A stretch of 64,000 bases of DNA from Mumia sp. zg.B17 (lineage in GTDB: Bacteria; Actinomycetota; Actinomycetes; Propionibacteriales; Nocardioidaceae): assembly GCF_019550915.1 (NCBI RefSeq), contig NZ_JAHWCI010000002.1, positions 124,001-188,000 of the forward strand, in the 5' to 3' direction. The position numbers were made by a program, and so were the translations under genes. Shown piece after piece: positions 16,804 to 24,703 of this stretch. Position 1 is the stretch's first letter. Every line of letters begins with the position of its first letter. Below the pieces are notes generated by a model. It saw only the letters and a program-made list of their open reading frames with translations. It was not told the origin of the DNA and ran no database searches.

Positions 16804-18510
16804 GTGGGCCACGCAGAGCTGTCCGGGATCCGGTACGACCTCCCCGACGGGAGGGTGCTGCTGGACGACGTCGGCTTCCGCGTCGGCGACGGCGCGATCG
16901 TCGCCCTCGTCGGCGCCAACGGCGCGGGGAAGACCACGCTGCTGAGGATCATCACCGGTGAGATCTCGCCGCACGGTGGGTCGGTCAGTCGCAGCGGCGG
17001 CCTCGGCGTGATGAGGCAGATGGTGACACGTCACCCCGACGGCTCCCACCTCGAGACGGTGCGCGAGCTGCTCCTCTCGATCGCTCCGCCTCGCATCCGG
17101 GCAGCGGCCGCGCGGGTGGACGAGGTCGAGCTCGTCCTGATGGAGCGCGACGACGAGCCGACACAGCTGCGCTACGCCACCGCTCTGGCGGAGTACGGGG
17201 ACGCGGGCGGCTACGACCTCGAGGTCACCTGGGACGCGTGCTGCACGGCCGCGCTGGGGATCTCCTACGAGCGGGCGATGTGGCGGGACCTCTCCACGAT
17301 GTCGGGCGGAGAGCAGAAGCGGCTGGTGCTCGAGGGCCTCCTCCGCGGCCCCGACGAGGTGCTCCTGCTCGACGAGCCCGACAACTATCTCGACGTGCCC
17401 GGCAAGCAGTGGCTCGAGGAGCAGCTCACCGCCACGCAGAAGACTGTGCTGTACGTCAGCCACGACCGAGCCCTGCTGGCCAACACCGCCACGCGGGTGG
17501 TCACCCTCGAGGTCGGTGCCACCGGAAGCACGGCCTGGACCCACCCCGGCGGCTTCACGACGTACCACGACGCCCGCGCCGCTCGGTTCGCGAAGCTGGA
17601 GGAGCAGCACCGGCGGTGGGACGAGGAGCACCAGAAGCTCCGCGAGCTGGTGATCATGTACAAGACCAAGGCCGCCTACAACTCCGACATGGCCGCGCGC
17701 TATCGGGCGGCGCAGACGCGGCTGCGCAGGTTCGAGGAGGCCGGCCCGCCCGAGGTGGTGCCCCACGACCAGAACGTCGTCATGCGGCTCACCGGAGGCC
17801 GTACGGGCAAGCGGGCGGTCGTCGCCGAGAGCGTGGAGCTCACCGGACTCATGCGTCCGTTCGACCTCGAGGTCTGGTACGGCGAGCGCGTCGCGGTCCT
17901 CGGCTCCAACGGGTCGGGCAAGTCGCACTTCCTCCGCCTGCTCGCCGCCGGAGGCACCCGGCCGGACGTGGAGCACGAGCCGGTCGGGGACCAGGTGGTC
18001 GAGCCGGTCGCGCACCGCGGGCTCGCCAAGCTCGGGGCGAGGGTCCGGCCCGGGTGGTTCGTGCAGACCCACCACCATCCCGAGCTGGTCGGTCGCACCC
18101 TGCTCGAGGTCCTGCACCGTGGCGACGTCGATGCGCGCGGGATCGGTCGGCGAGGGATGGGTCGGGAGGAGGCCGCGCGCAAGCTCGACCGCTACGGGCT
18201 GGCCCGCTCCGCCGAGCAGGCGTTCGACTCGTTGTCGGGCGGTCAGCAGGCGCGGTTCCAGATCTTGCTCCTGGAGCTGTCGGGAGCGACCCTCCTGCTG
18301 CTCGACGAGCCGACCGACAACCTCGACGTCGAGTCGGCCGAGGCGTTGGAGGACGGGCTCGAGGCGTTCGACGGGACGGTCCTCGCGGTGACCCACGACC
18401 GGTGGTTCGCGCGGCGGTTCGACCGGTTCCTCGTGTTCGGCGCCGACGGTGACGTCTACGAGAGCGACGAGCCGGTCTGGGACGAGGGCCGGGTCCTGCG
18501 CGACCGCTGA
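16804..18510 (+). CDS. ABC-F family ATP-binding protein
   Basis: 568 aa with two ABC domains and no membrane segments. Walker A motifs are GANGAGKTT (37-45) and GSNGSGKS (367-374). The signature motifs are LSTMSGGEQKRL and LSGGQQARF, and both Walker B sites end LLLDEP. Domain 1 and 2 are joined by a charged linker (YHDARAARFAKLEEQHRRWD region), which is where ABC-F proteins reach the ribosomal P site. ABC-F members act on ribosomes, some protecting them from antibiotics; which role applies cannot be read here. The GTG at 16804 is the likely start, though no good ribosome site precedes it. It is divergent from the NfeD-like gene. Confidence 0.9.
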   Translation: MGHAELSGIRYDLPDGRVLLDDVGFRVGDGAIVALVGANGAGKTTLLRIITGEISPHGGSVSRSGGLGVMRQMVTRHPDGSHLETVRELLLSIAPPRIRAAAARVDEVELVLMERDDEPTQLRYATALAEYGDAGGYDLEVTWDACCTAALGISYERAMWRDLSTMSGGEQKRLVLEGLLRGPDEVLLLDEPDNYLDVPGKQWLEEQLTATQKTVLYVSHDRALLANTATRVVTLEVGATGSTAWTHPGGFTTYHDARAARFAKLEEQHRRWDEEHQKLRELVIMYKTKAAYNSDMAARYRAAQTRLRRFEEAGPPEVVPHDQNVVMRLTGGRTGKRAVVAESVELTGLMRPFDLEVWYGERVAVLGSNGSGKSHFLRLLAAGGTRPDVEHEPVGDQVVEPVAHRGLAKLGARVRPGWFVQTHHHPELVGRTLLEVLHRGDVDARGIGRRGMGREEAARKLDRYGLARSAEQAFDSLSGGQQARFQILLLELSGATLLLLDEPTDNLDVESAEALEDGLEAFDGTVLAVTHDRWFARRFDRFLVFGADGDVYESDEPVWDEGRVLRDR

Positions 18511-18512
18511 GC

Positions 18513-18539
18513 TGTCACGTCCGGGCGCCGCCGTGTGTC
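18513..18539 (+). promoter_or_regulatory. ECF41-type promoter of the sigma gene
   Basis: TGTCACG, a 16-bp spacer and TGTC lie 28 bp before the sigma-factor ATG. ECF41 sigma factors are known to use TGTCACA at -35 and CGTC at -10 with this spacing. The match suggests autoregulation. The same layout occurs at 19506-19532 in front of the DoxX-like gene. Confidence 0.75.
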
Positions 18540-18566
18540 ATAGGGGCAGGACCTACGAGGAGAGGG

Positions 18567-19454
18567 ATGAGCGCGAACGACCACGATGAGCTCCTCGCAC
18601 GGTTCGAGGAGGACCGATCCCGGCTGAGGTCGATCGCCTTCCGGATGCTCGGGTCCGCCGACGACGCCGACGACGCGCTGCAGGAGGCGTGGCTGCGGGT
18701 CAGTCGGGCCGAGACCGGTGACGTGGAGAACCCGGCGGCCTGGCTGAGGACGGTCGTCGCGCGGGTCTGCCTGAACGCGCTGCGGACACGGCGGAGCCGG
18801 CGTGAGCAGTCCTTGGTCCATGTGCCCGACCCCATCGTCAGTCCCGACTCGGGTCCGGGGCCGGAGGACTCGGCGCTGCTCGCCGAGGGCGTCGGACTGG
18901 CGCTGCTGGTGGTGCTGGAGGGACTCAGCCCGGCTGAGCGCGTCGCCTTCGTCCTGCACGACGTGTTCGGGGTCGCCTTCGCCGAGATCGCCGCCGTCCT
19001 CGACCGCAGCCCGGAAGCCACTCGCCAGCTCGCGAGCCGGGCGCGGCGTCGGGTCCAGGGGCAGGCGCCAGCGCCGGATCCCGACCTGGCACGCCAGCGG
19101 GAGGTGGTCGACGCCTTCTTCGCCGCATCGCGAGAGGGGGATCTCGACGGCTTGATCGCCGTTCTGCACCCGGACGTCATCCTGCGCTCGGACGGCGGAA
19201 GCGGTCGGCCGCAGTCCACCGTCGTGCTCCACGGTGCCGAGGAGGTCGCCGGGCAGGCCGCCGCGACCAGTCGCCTCTCCCCGTTCATCCGCCGTGTCCT
19301 CGTCAACGGGGTCCCCGGCGTCGTGGTCGCTCCGCGCGGCCGGCTCCAGGTGGTCATGGCGTTCACGGTCACGGGCGGTCGGATCGTCGCGATCGACGTC
19401 CTGGCCGACCCGCACCGTCTGTCACGGGTGGACCTGGGGCGACTGGAGGGCTGA
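18567..19454 (+). CDS. sigJ: ECF41-group RNA polymerase sigma factor (SigJ-like)
   Basis: 295 aa. Sigma region 2 is at about residues 12-80 (IAFRMLGSADDADDALQEAW, LRV) and region 4 at about 110-165 (LSPAERVAFVLHDVFGVAFA). A C-terminal SnoaL-like domain (about 175-290, VVDAFFAASREGDLDGLIAV, LHPDV) replaces an anti-sigma factor, which defines ECF41. The DGGS loop and the C-terminal DPHRLSRVDL segment correspond to the DGGG and NPDKL-like signatures. The GTG-free ATG start follows GAGGAGAGGG. An ECF41 promoter precedes it, and a second one drives the DoxX-like gene downstream. Confidence 0.92.
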   Translation: MSANDHDELLARFEEDRSRLRSIAFRMLGSADDADDALQEAWLRVSRAETGDVENPAAWLRTVVARVCLNALRTRRSRREQSLVHVPDPIVSPDSGPGPEDSALLAEGVGLALLVVLEGLSPAERVAFVLHDVFGVAFAEIAAVLDRSPEATRQLASRARRRVQGQAPAPDPDLARQREVVDAFFAASREGDLDGLIAVLHPDVILRSDGGSGRPQSTVVLHGAEEVAGQAAATSRLSPFIRRVLVNGVPGVVVAPRGRLQVVMAFTVTGGRIVAIDVLADPHRLSRVDLGRLEG

Positions 19455-19486
19455 GGGGATCGCCGGCGACCGGCGGCAGCGCCGTC

Positions 19487-19532
19487 TGTCACACCGGGGA
19501 CCGGCTGTCACACCGGGGCGCCGGGGCGTGTC
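19487..19532 (+). promoter_or_regulatory. ECF41-type promoter of the DoxX-like gene, with a duplicated -35 box
   Basis: TGTCACACCGGGG occurs twice in direct orientation (19487-19499 and 19506-19518). Only the second copy has the correct partner: TGTCACA-N16-TGTC, with the -10-like TGTC at 19529-19532. Spacing and -10 box are identical to the promoter before the sigma gene. The first TGTCACA may be an upstream half-site or a relic of duplication. The DoxX-like ATG is 56 bp downstream. Confidence 0.75.
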
Positions 19533-19587
19533 TGTCTCGTAGAGTGGCCACGCTCACCGGCGTGGTCCTGTCACGAGAGGACTTCTC

Positions 19588-19935
19588 ATGGGCATCGTCT
19601 CGACCGCCGTCGTCATCCTCGCAGCCGCCTGGATCGGCTTCTCCGCCGTCGCCACCTACACGCGCCAGGGCTGGGTCGTCGACAACCTCGCCGACTACGG
19701 CGTGCCGAGGTCCTGGTGGCCCTGGCTGGCCACCGCCAAGCTCCTCGGCGCGCTCGGCCTCCTGGTGGGGCTGGTCGTCCCGCCCATCGGCGTGCTGGCT
19801 GCCGGAGGTCTCGTCGTCTACTTCCTCGGCGCGATCGTCACCGTCGTACGGGCCGGCGCCTACGCGCACCTGCCGTTCCCGCTGCTCTATCTCACCCCGG
19901 CTGCGGTCGCCGGGACGCTGATCGGGACCGCCTGA
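19588..19935 (+). CDS. DoxX-like membrane protein, probable ECF41 target
   Basis: 115 aa with four predicted hydrophobic segments (residues about 4-22, 46-62, 64-86 and 95-113). The YGVPRSWWPWLATAKLLGAL segment is typical of the DoxX-like subgroup that contains actinobacterial proteins of unknown function. ECF41 sigma factors often control one adjacent small oxidoreductase, carboxymuconolactone decarboxylase or DoxX gene. The promoter match at 19506-19532 makes this the likely target. The ATG follows GAGAGGACTTCTC. Confidence 0.82.
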   Translation: MGIVSTAVVILAAAWIGFSAVATYTRQGWVVDNLADYGVPRSWWPWLATAKLLGALGLLVGLVVPPIGVLAAGGLVVYFLGAIVTVVRAGAYAHLPFPLLYLTPAAVAGTLIGTA

Positions 19936-19942
19936 GAGGTCC

Positions 19943-20368
19943 TCACGCCGCGAGGTCGTCCGGCGCGAAGGCGACGAGCTCGGTGTCGGTGGCCAGGTGT
20001 GTCGTCTCGACCGGCACGCGCAGGTAGCGCGCCGACGTGGCGAGCGCACGAGCCCAGGTCCGATCTGCGTCGTTCATGCCGCCGGGTCCCGGCCGGCTGA
20101 GCAGGAAGGCGACCGTCGTCCCCGGCTCGAGCTCGTCCACGACCTGCTTGATCGCCCCGACGATCTCGGTGACCTGCTCCGGCTCGGCCGTCGGCGGGAC
20201 GTCGGCGACCTCGGCCAGACGCGGGTGCATGCGGCGGTCAGGGTCCACGAACGCGAACCAGAGGGCTCGGCGGGAGAAGCCGAGCTCGCCCACCAGCGTG
20301 CTCCACCGGGCACGGAGGTCGGCCTGGCCTCGGATCGGGTCGTGAAGGGATGCATGGGTGTCCGTCAT
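19943..20368 (-). CDS. conserved hypothetical protein
   Basis: 141 aa, soluble, no signal peptide or membrane helix. I do not recognise a named domain. It reads as a small alpha/beta protein: RRALWFAFVDPDRRMHPRLA, later VDELEPGTTVAFLLSRPG, then GMNDADRTWARALATSARYL, ending VETTHLATDTELVAFAPDDL. The DPDGR-like strand followed by an ADRxWARAL helix is a pattern I associate with uncharacterised actinobacterial proteins of this size. It converges on the DoxX-like gene with a 7-nt gap and has its own ATG. Coding bias is normal, so it is probably a real gene. Confidence 0.7.
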   Translation of the reverse strand: MTDTHASLHDPIRGQADLRARWSTLVGELGFSRRALWFAFVDPDRRMHPRLAEVADVPPTAEPEQVTEIVGAIKQVVDELEPGTTVAFLLSRPGPGGMNDADRTWARALATSARYLRVPVETTHLATDTELVAFAPDDLAA

Positions 20369-20432
20369 GCGAGCAGCCTGCCCGATCCCGACCGCGCCCC
20401 GCCTGCGTCGTCCACAGGCCCGCGGCGCGGGA

Positions 20433-21107
20433 TCAGGGGTGCGGTCCGGCCGCCCGAAGACGCTCGGGGATCCCCAGCGCGTTGACCCAGAGCCGGGTCA
20501 ACGTGTGCGCGAGCCTCTCGACGTCACGCTCTGCTCCCACCACGAAGGCGTTGTACGCGGTCCGCGACACCATCGACGACAGCGCGGCGGCCGCCAGGTC
20601 GGCATCGAGCTCGGGATCGGCGAGGCCGCGCTCCTGGAGCGCGCGGACGCTGCGGGCGTTGCGCGCGGTGAAGGCCCGCGCGCGCTGCCGCCGTACGTCG
20701 GCGAACCGGTCGTCGATGGTCGAGACCTGCTCCAGGAGCCGCATCAGCTGCGCGTTGCGCTGGTACGACTCGAGATAGGCGCGGTTGGCGGCGGCGATCA
20801 CGGCCACAGGGTCCTCGGTGCGGGAGACGTCGCGGAGGTCAGGATGGAGCATCTCCTCCTTCACCTCCTCGAGCACCGCGGCGAAGATCTCCTCCTTGCC
20901 GGTGAAGTACGTGTAGAACGACCCCGCAGCAGTCCCGGCCTCTGTCGTGATGTCGGCGAGGCGGGCCTCGAGGTAGCCGTCGCGCTCGAAGACCCGTCGC
21001 GCCGCCGCGACGAGGGCGGCCCGCGTCCGAGCTCCACGCGCCGTACGCGGTGGCTCGCGGGTCGTGCCGTCGGTCGCGTCGCCGTCGACCGGGATCGGTC
21101 GCGTCAT
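20433..21107 (-). CDS. TetR/AcrR-family transcriptional regulator
   Basis: 224 aa from the ATG at 21107. The helix-turn-helix is at about residues 49-68 (RLADITTEAGTAAGSFYTYF) followed by TGKEEIF. The GSFYTYFTGKEEIFAAVLEE stretch is typical of regulators of acyl-CoA and lipid metabolism genes (FadR/KstR-like group). It is divergent from an SDR and acyl-CoA dehydrogenase unit, and an inverted repeat covers the promoter of that unit. It therefore probably represses the pathway until an acyl-CoA or related effector is present. The effector is not known. Confidence 0.9.
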   Translation of the reverse strand: MTRPIPVDGDATDGTTREPPRTARGARTRAALVAAARRVFERDGYLEARLADITTEAGTAAGSFYTYFTGKEEIFAAVLEEVKEEMLHPDLRDVSRTEDPVAVIAAANRAYLESYQRNAQLMRLLEQVSTIDDRFADVRRQRARAFTARNARSVRALQERGLADPELDADLAAAALSSMVSRTAYNAFVVGAERDVERLAHTLTRLWVNALGIPERLRAAGPHP

Positions 21108-21146
21108 CCCCGTCCTTCCGTGCCGACGCCCCGGTCGACAGCTTCG

Positions 21147-21177
21147 ACTTGAAGTTGAGATCGGATTCAAGTATACA
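21147..21177 (+). promoter_or_regulatory. promoter and operator of the SDR-ACAD unit
   Basis: TTGAAG (21149-21154), 17 bp and TATACA (21172-21177) form a good promoter for the SDR gene. ACTTGAA (21147-21153) and TTCAAGT (21166-21172) are perfect 7-bp inverted arms separated by 12 bp; one covers the -35 box and the other reaches the first base of the -10. This is the expected place for repression by the divergent TetR protein. Confidence 0.7.
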
Positions 21178-21202
21178 GAAGCCCCCGACGGAGGAGGACC
21201 GG

Positions 21203-22021
21203 ATGGAGCTGCACGGTGCGGTCGCTGTCGTCACAGGTGGCGGCGGAGGGATCGGCAGCGCACTGGCTCGACGCTTCGCGGCCGAGGGCGCGCGCGTCGT
21301 CGTGGCCGACCTGGACAGCGCCGCCGCGGAGGCGGCCGCTGCAGAGGTCGAGGCCGTACGCCCCGGGTCCGCGATCGCCCACGCTGCCGACGTCGCCGAC
21401 CCCGCTCAGATCGACGAGCTCCTGGCGCGTGCCGAGGAGGCCTACGGTCCGGTTGACCTCTACGCCGCGAACGCAGGCGTCTCCGGTGGGCACGGCCTCG
21501 GCGGTGAGGCGGCGTGGGACGTGGCCCTGGACGTCAACCTGCGCGCTCACGTGCGTGCCGCCGACCTGCTGGTCCCGCGCTGGCTCGAGCGCGGACGAGG
21601 CTACTTCGTCAGCACGGCGTCGGCGGCGGGGCTGCTCACGCAGATCGGCTCCGCGGCGTACGCGGTGACCAAGCACGCCGCAGTCGGGTTCGCCGAGTGG
21701 CTGTCGGTCACCTACGGCGACCGGGGCATCGGTGTCAGCTGCCTCTGCCCCATGGGCGTCGAGACGGCGTTGCTGCGTGCGGGGGAGCGGTCCGGTGACC
21801 GCCTCGGCGAGGCGGCCACCCGCGCGGTGACCTCGGCCGGCGAGGTCCTCGATCCGGACACCGTCGCCGACGACGTGGTCCGTGCCGTCCGTGCCGAGGA
21901 GTTCCTGATCCTCCCGCACCCTCAGGTGCTCGCGATGTACCGCCAGAAGAGCGCCGACTACGACCGATGGATCCGCGGGATGCGGCGCTACCAGGCCCAG
22001 CTGCTCGACCCCCGACCCTGA
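21203..22021 (+). CDS. SDR-family NAD(P)-dependent oxidoreductase
   Basis: 272 aa. The Rossmann motif TGGGGGIGSA is at residues 11-20, the NAG motif at 90-92, and the catalytic Ser140, Tyr153 and Lys157 are in the classical SDR spacing (YAVTK). The ATG at 21203 follows GGAGGAGG. The first gene of a two-gene unit with an acyl-CoA dehydrogenase 16 nt downstream, so it may act on a beta-hydroxyacyl-CoA or a related alcohol. The exact substrate is unknown. Confidence 0.9.
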   Translation: MELHGAVAVVTGGGGGIGSALARRFAAEGARVVVADLDSAAAEAAAAEVEAVRPGSAIAHAADVADPAQIDELLARAEEAYGPVDLYAANAGVSGGHGLGGEAAWDVALDVNLRAHVRAADLLVPRWLERGRGYFVSTASAAGLLTQIGSAAYAVTKHAAVGFAEWLSVTYGDRGIGVSCLCPMGVETALLRAGERSGDRLGEAATRAVTSAGEVLDPDTVADDVVRAVRAEEFLILPHPQVLAMYRQKSADYDRWIRGMRRYQAQLLDPRP

Positions 22022-22037
22022 CCAACCAGGAGGACGC

Positions 22038-23258
22038 ATGTCCCTGTTCGAGACCACCGAGCGCAGCGCCAGATATCAGGAGGAGCTCCTGGCCTTCATG
22101 GACAGCCACGTCTATCCGGCAGAGGCCGTCTATGCCGCCCAGATGCGCGAGGCCGGTGATCCCCACCACCACCCGCAGGTCATCGAGGACCTCAAGGCGG
22201 AGGCCCAGCGCCGCGGGTTGTGGAACCTCTTCCACCCGCACCCCGAGTGGGGACCCGGACTCTCCAACTTCGAGTACGCGCCGCTCGCCGAGATCATGGG
22301 CGGGAGCCCGCACCTCGCGCCGGAGGCCTGCAACTGCGCGGCGCCCGACACCGGCAACATGGAGGTCCTGACGCTGTTCGGGAGCGAGGAGCACAAGAAG
22401 ACCTACCTGCGGCCCCTCCTCGACGGCACCATCCGGTCCGCCTTCGCCATGACGGAGCCTGCCGTCGCCAGCTCCGACGCCACCAACGTCGAGATGCGGA
22501 TGGAGCGCGACGGCGACGAGTACGTCCTCAACGGCCGCAAGTGGTTCGCCTCCAACGCGATGCACCGCAACTGCCGGGTCCTGATCGTGATGGGCAAGAC
22601 CGATCCGACGGCGGCGACCCACCGTCAGCAGTCGATGATGGTCGTCCCCCTCGACGCACCTGGGATCACGGTGCTGCGCAACCTCCCGGTCTTCGGCTAC
22701 CAGGACCGAGAGGGTCACGCCGAGCTCGTCTTCGAGGACGTCCGGGTCCCGGCCGCCGACGTGCTGGCCGGAGAGGGCGAGGGGTTCGCGATCAGCCAGG
22801 CACGTCTCGGTCCCGGCCGGATCCACCACTGCATGCGGGCGATCGGGATGGCCGAGCGAGCACTCGAGCTGATGTGCACCCGCGCACTGGCACGGGAGAC
22901 CTTCGGGGCCCCCGTCGCCGAACGGTCGAACATCCAGGACTGGATCGCGGAGGCGCGGATCGAGATCGAGAAGAGTCGCCTCCTCACGCTCAAGGCGGCC
23001 TACGTGATGGACGAGTCGGGCAACAGGGCCGCCCGTACCGAGATTGCCGCGATCAAGGTCGACGCCCCGAACATGGCGCTCAAGATCGTCGATCGTGCGA
23101 TTCAGGTCCACGGCGCGGCGGGGGTCACCGAGGACGTCCCTCTTGCGTCGTTCTACGCCCACCTGCGGACGCTGCGCATCGCCGACGGGCCGGACGAGGT
23201 CCACAAGCGCACCCTGGCCCGCCGGGAGCTTCGCCGGCACGCGGGCACGGTCGCCTGA
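22038..23258 (+). CDS. acyl-CoA dehydrogenase family protein
   Basis: 406 aa, flavoprotein. The middle domain has the FAD/substrate segment AFAMTEPAVASSDATNVEMR and VLNGRKWF, and the C-terminal helical domain has RIQVHGAAGV-like VDRAIQVHGAAGVTEDVPLA. This is closest to the ACAD10/11-like and FadE group, which often handle long-chain or modified acyl-CoAs. It follows the SDR gene by 16 nt with an AGGAGG site, so both probably share the TetR-controlled promoter. It converges on the RsmC-like gene with a 7-nt gap. Confidence 0.92.
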   Translation: MSLFETTERSARYQEELLAFMDSHVYPAEAVYAAQMREAGDPHHHPQVIEDLKAEAQRRGLWNLFHPHPEWGPGLSNFEYAPLAEIMGGSPHLAPEACNCAAPDTGNMEVLTLFGSEEHKKTYLRPLLDGTIRSAFAMTEPAVASSDATNVEMRMERDGDEYVLNGRKWFASNAMHRNCRVLIVMGKTDPTAATHRQQSMMVVPLDAPGITVLRNLPVFGYQDREGHAELVFEDVRVPAADVLAGEGEGFAISQARLGPGRIHHCMRAIGMAERALELMCTRALARETFGAPVAERSNIQDWIAEARIEIEKSRLLTLKAAYVMDESGNRAARTEIAAIKVDAPNMALKIVDRAIQVHGAAGVTEDVPLASFYAHLRTLRIADGPDEVHKRTLARRELRRHAGTVA

Positions 23259-23265
23259 GGCGCCG

Positions 23266-23865
23266 TCACCCCCGGCGTACGTGCAGGACGCGGAAGCCCT
23301 TCGCGCTGGCGACCCTCTCGGTGGGCCAGCCCTGGTCGGTCAGCCACCGCTGGAGCGAGTCGGCACCGAGGTTCTTGCCCACCACCAGGCGGGCGACGCC
23401 ATCAGGTGCGAGCCGGGGGAGCCACTGCAGGAGGAGCTCGTGCAGCGCGGCCTTGCCGATCCGGATCGGAGGGTTCGACCAGATCTCGTCGAAGACCAGG
23501 GACGCAGGGACCTCGTCCGGCGCCGCCACGACGACCCGCGACCCGACGCCGGCACGCTCGGCGTTGGACCGGGTGAGATCGCGCGCGCGAGCGTTGGTGT
23601 CGACCGCGTGCACCGTGGCGGCCGGCACCGTGACCGCGACCGCGACCGCGATCGGACCCCAGCCGCACCCGAGGTCCAGCACCGTCCGCGCCTCACGGGG
23701 CGGCTCCGAGCTGCTCAGCAGCACCGCCGTCGCCTTGTCGAGACCCCCTCGCGCGAAGACGCCGGCGGCCGTCGTGAACGTGAGGCTGCGACCCCAGATC
23801 TCCGCGGTCACGTCGCGCCGACCCTCGGGGCCGGTCGGATCGCTGTCGAAGTAGTGCTCAGTCAT
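23266..23865 (-). CDS. class I methyltransferase, RsmC/RlmG-like
   Basis: 199 aa, a single methyltransferase-small domain. SAM motif I is LDLGCGWGPIAVAVA and the catalytic motif IV is SNPPI (IWSNPPIRIGKAALHELL), the N-[PD]-P-P type that methylates exocyclic amines of guanine or adenine. The N-terminus (HYFDSDPTGPEGRRDVTAEI) is shared with RsmC-like proteins acting on 16S rRNA, but it lacks the tandem N-terminal domain of E. coli RsmC. It overlaps the end of truA by 8 nt on the same strand. Confidence 0.88.
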   Translation of the reverse strand: MTEHYFDSDPTGPEGRRDVTAEIWGRSLTFTTAAGVFARGGLDKATAVLLSSSEPPREARTVLDLGCGWGPIAVAVAVTVPAATVHAVDTNARARDLTRSNAERAGVGSRVVVAAPDEVPASLVFDEIWSNPPIRIGKAALHELLLQWLPRLAPDGVARLVVGKNLGADSLQRWLTDQGWPTERVASAKGFRVLHVRRG

Positions 23866-24682
23866 CCTCGGGGCTCTCGAGCGGACCTCGGAAGGTACGC
23901 GTCTCCTGTGCGCGGGCGGCGAGCCGGGACTCCGCCGGGTAGACGACCTCCTCGAGCGTGAGCCCGAGCGAAGGCATCACCTTCACCCGCGAGTCCCGGG
24001 TCCGTGCCTTGAGCACCCGCACCATCCACGCCGGCTCGTGGCGGCCTTCGCCGACCGCCGTGAGCGCGCCCATCAGCGACCGGACCATCGAGTGGCAGAA
24101 GGCGTCAGCGACCACCGTCGTCTCGACGATCGACGAGTCGGTGCGCCGGGTGGTGAGCTGCATGAGGCTGCGGATGGTGCTCGCCCCCTCCCGCCGACGG
24201 CAGAACGCGGCGAAGTCCTGCTCGCCCAGCACGCCGACCGCGGCGTCGTTCATCAGCGACACGTCGAGCGGACGGTGGTGGTGGACGACGTGGTTGCGGT
24301 GGAGCGGGTCAGGGCCGGTCACGCCGTCCCAGATCCGGTAGACGTAGCGCCGGCGCAGCGCGGAGAAGCGTGCGTCGAACCCGTCGGGCGCGACCCGTGC
24401 GGCCCGCACCACGATGTCGTCGGGGAGCACGCGGTCGAGACGGCGGAGCAGGTGCGCCTCGTCCATCTCGAGCTCGTCGGGAAGGTCGACGTGAGCGACC
24501 TGACCGCGTGCGTGGACGCCGGTGTCCGTACGGCCGGCGACGGTCAGCCTCGCGGGCCCGTCGAGCCGGAGCACCAGCGTCAGCGCGTCCTCGATGGTCT
24601 GCTGCACCGACGGAAGGCCGGGTTGCGAGGCCCAGCCGCGGTAAGCGCCACCGTCGTAGGCCAGGTCCAGTCTCCAACGCAC
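23858..24682 (-). CDS. truA: tRNA pseudouridine(38-40) synthase TruA
   Basis: 274 aa. It isomerises uridines 38-40 in tRNA anticodon arms. The catalytic Asp53 lies in AGRTDTGVHARGQVAHVD, RRYVYRIWD and DFAAFCRRREGASTIRSL are further family segments, and the C-terminal RVLKARTRDS-like part is complete. In most actinobacteria truA follows rplQ. Here it is 12 kb away on the opposite strand, so this region has been rearranged. The ATG at 24682 begins MRWRLDLAYDGGAYRGWASQ, the usual N-terminus. Confidence 0.96.
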   Translation of the reverse strand: MRWRLDLAYDGGAYRGWASQPGLPSVQQTIEDALTLVLRLDGPARLTVAGRTDTGVHARGQVAHVDLPDELEMDEAHLLRRLDRVLPDDIVVRAARVAPDGFDARFSALRRRYVYRIWDGVTGPDPLHRNHVVHHHRPLDVSLMNDAAVGVLGEQDFAAFCRRREGASTIRSLMQLTTRRTDSSIVETTVVADAFCHSMVRSLMGALTAVGEGRHEPAWMVRVLKARTRDSRVKVMPSLGLTLEEVVYPAESRLAARAQETRTFRGPLESPEDD

Positions 24683-24703
24683 CTGCTCAACCTACCGATC
24701 GCG

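Noticed and set aside
16111-18396. Long open frame (about 761 codons) on the minus strand opposite the ABC-F gene
   Set aside because: The ABC-F sense frame has all ATPase motifs. The antisense frame has no family signal and is rich in Arg and Pro from codon bias.
23640-23660. CGACCGCGACCGCGA-type simple sequence near the RsmC-like gene as a possible microsatellite
   Set aside because: It lies inside the coding frame (VAVAVTVPAA) and follows from Ala/Val codons. It is short and not a perfect repeat array.
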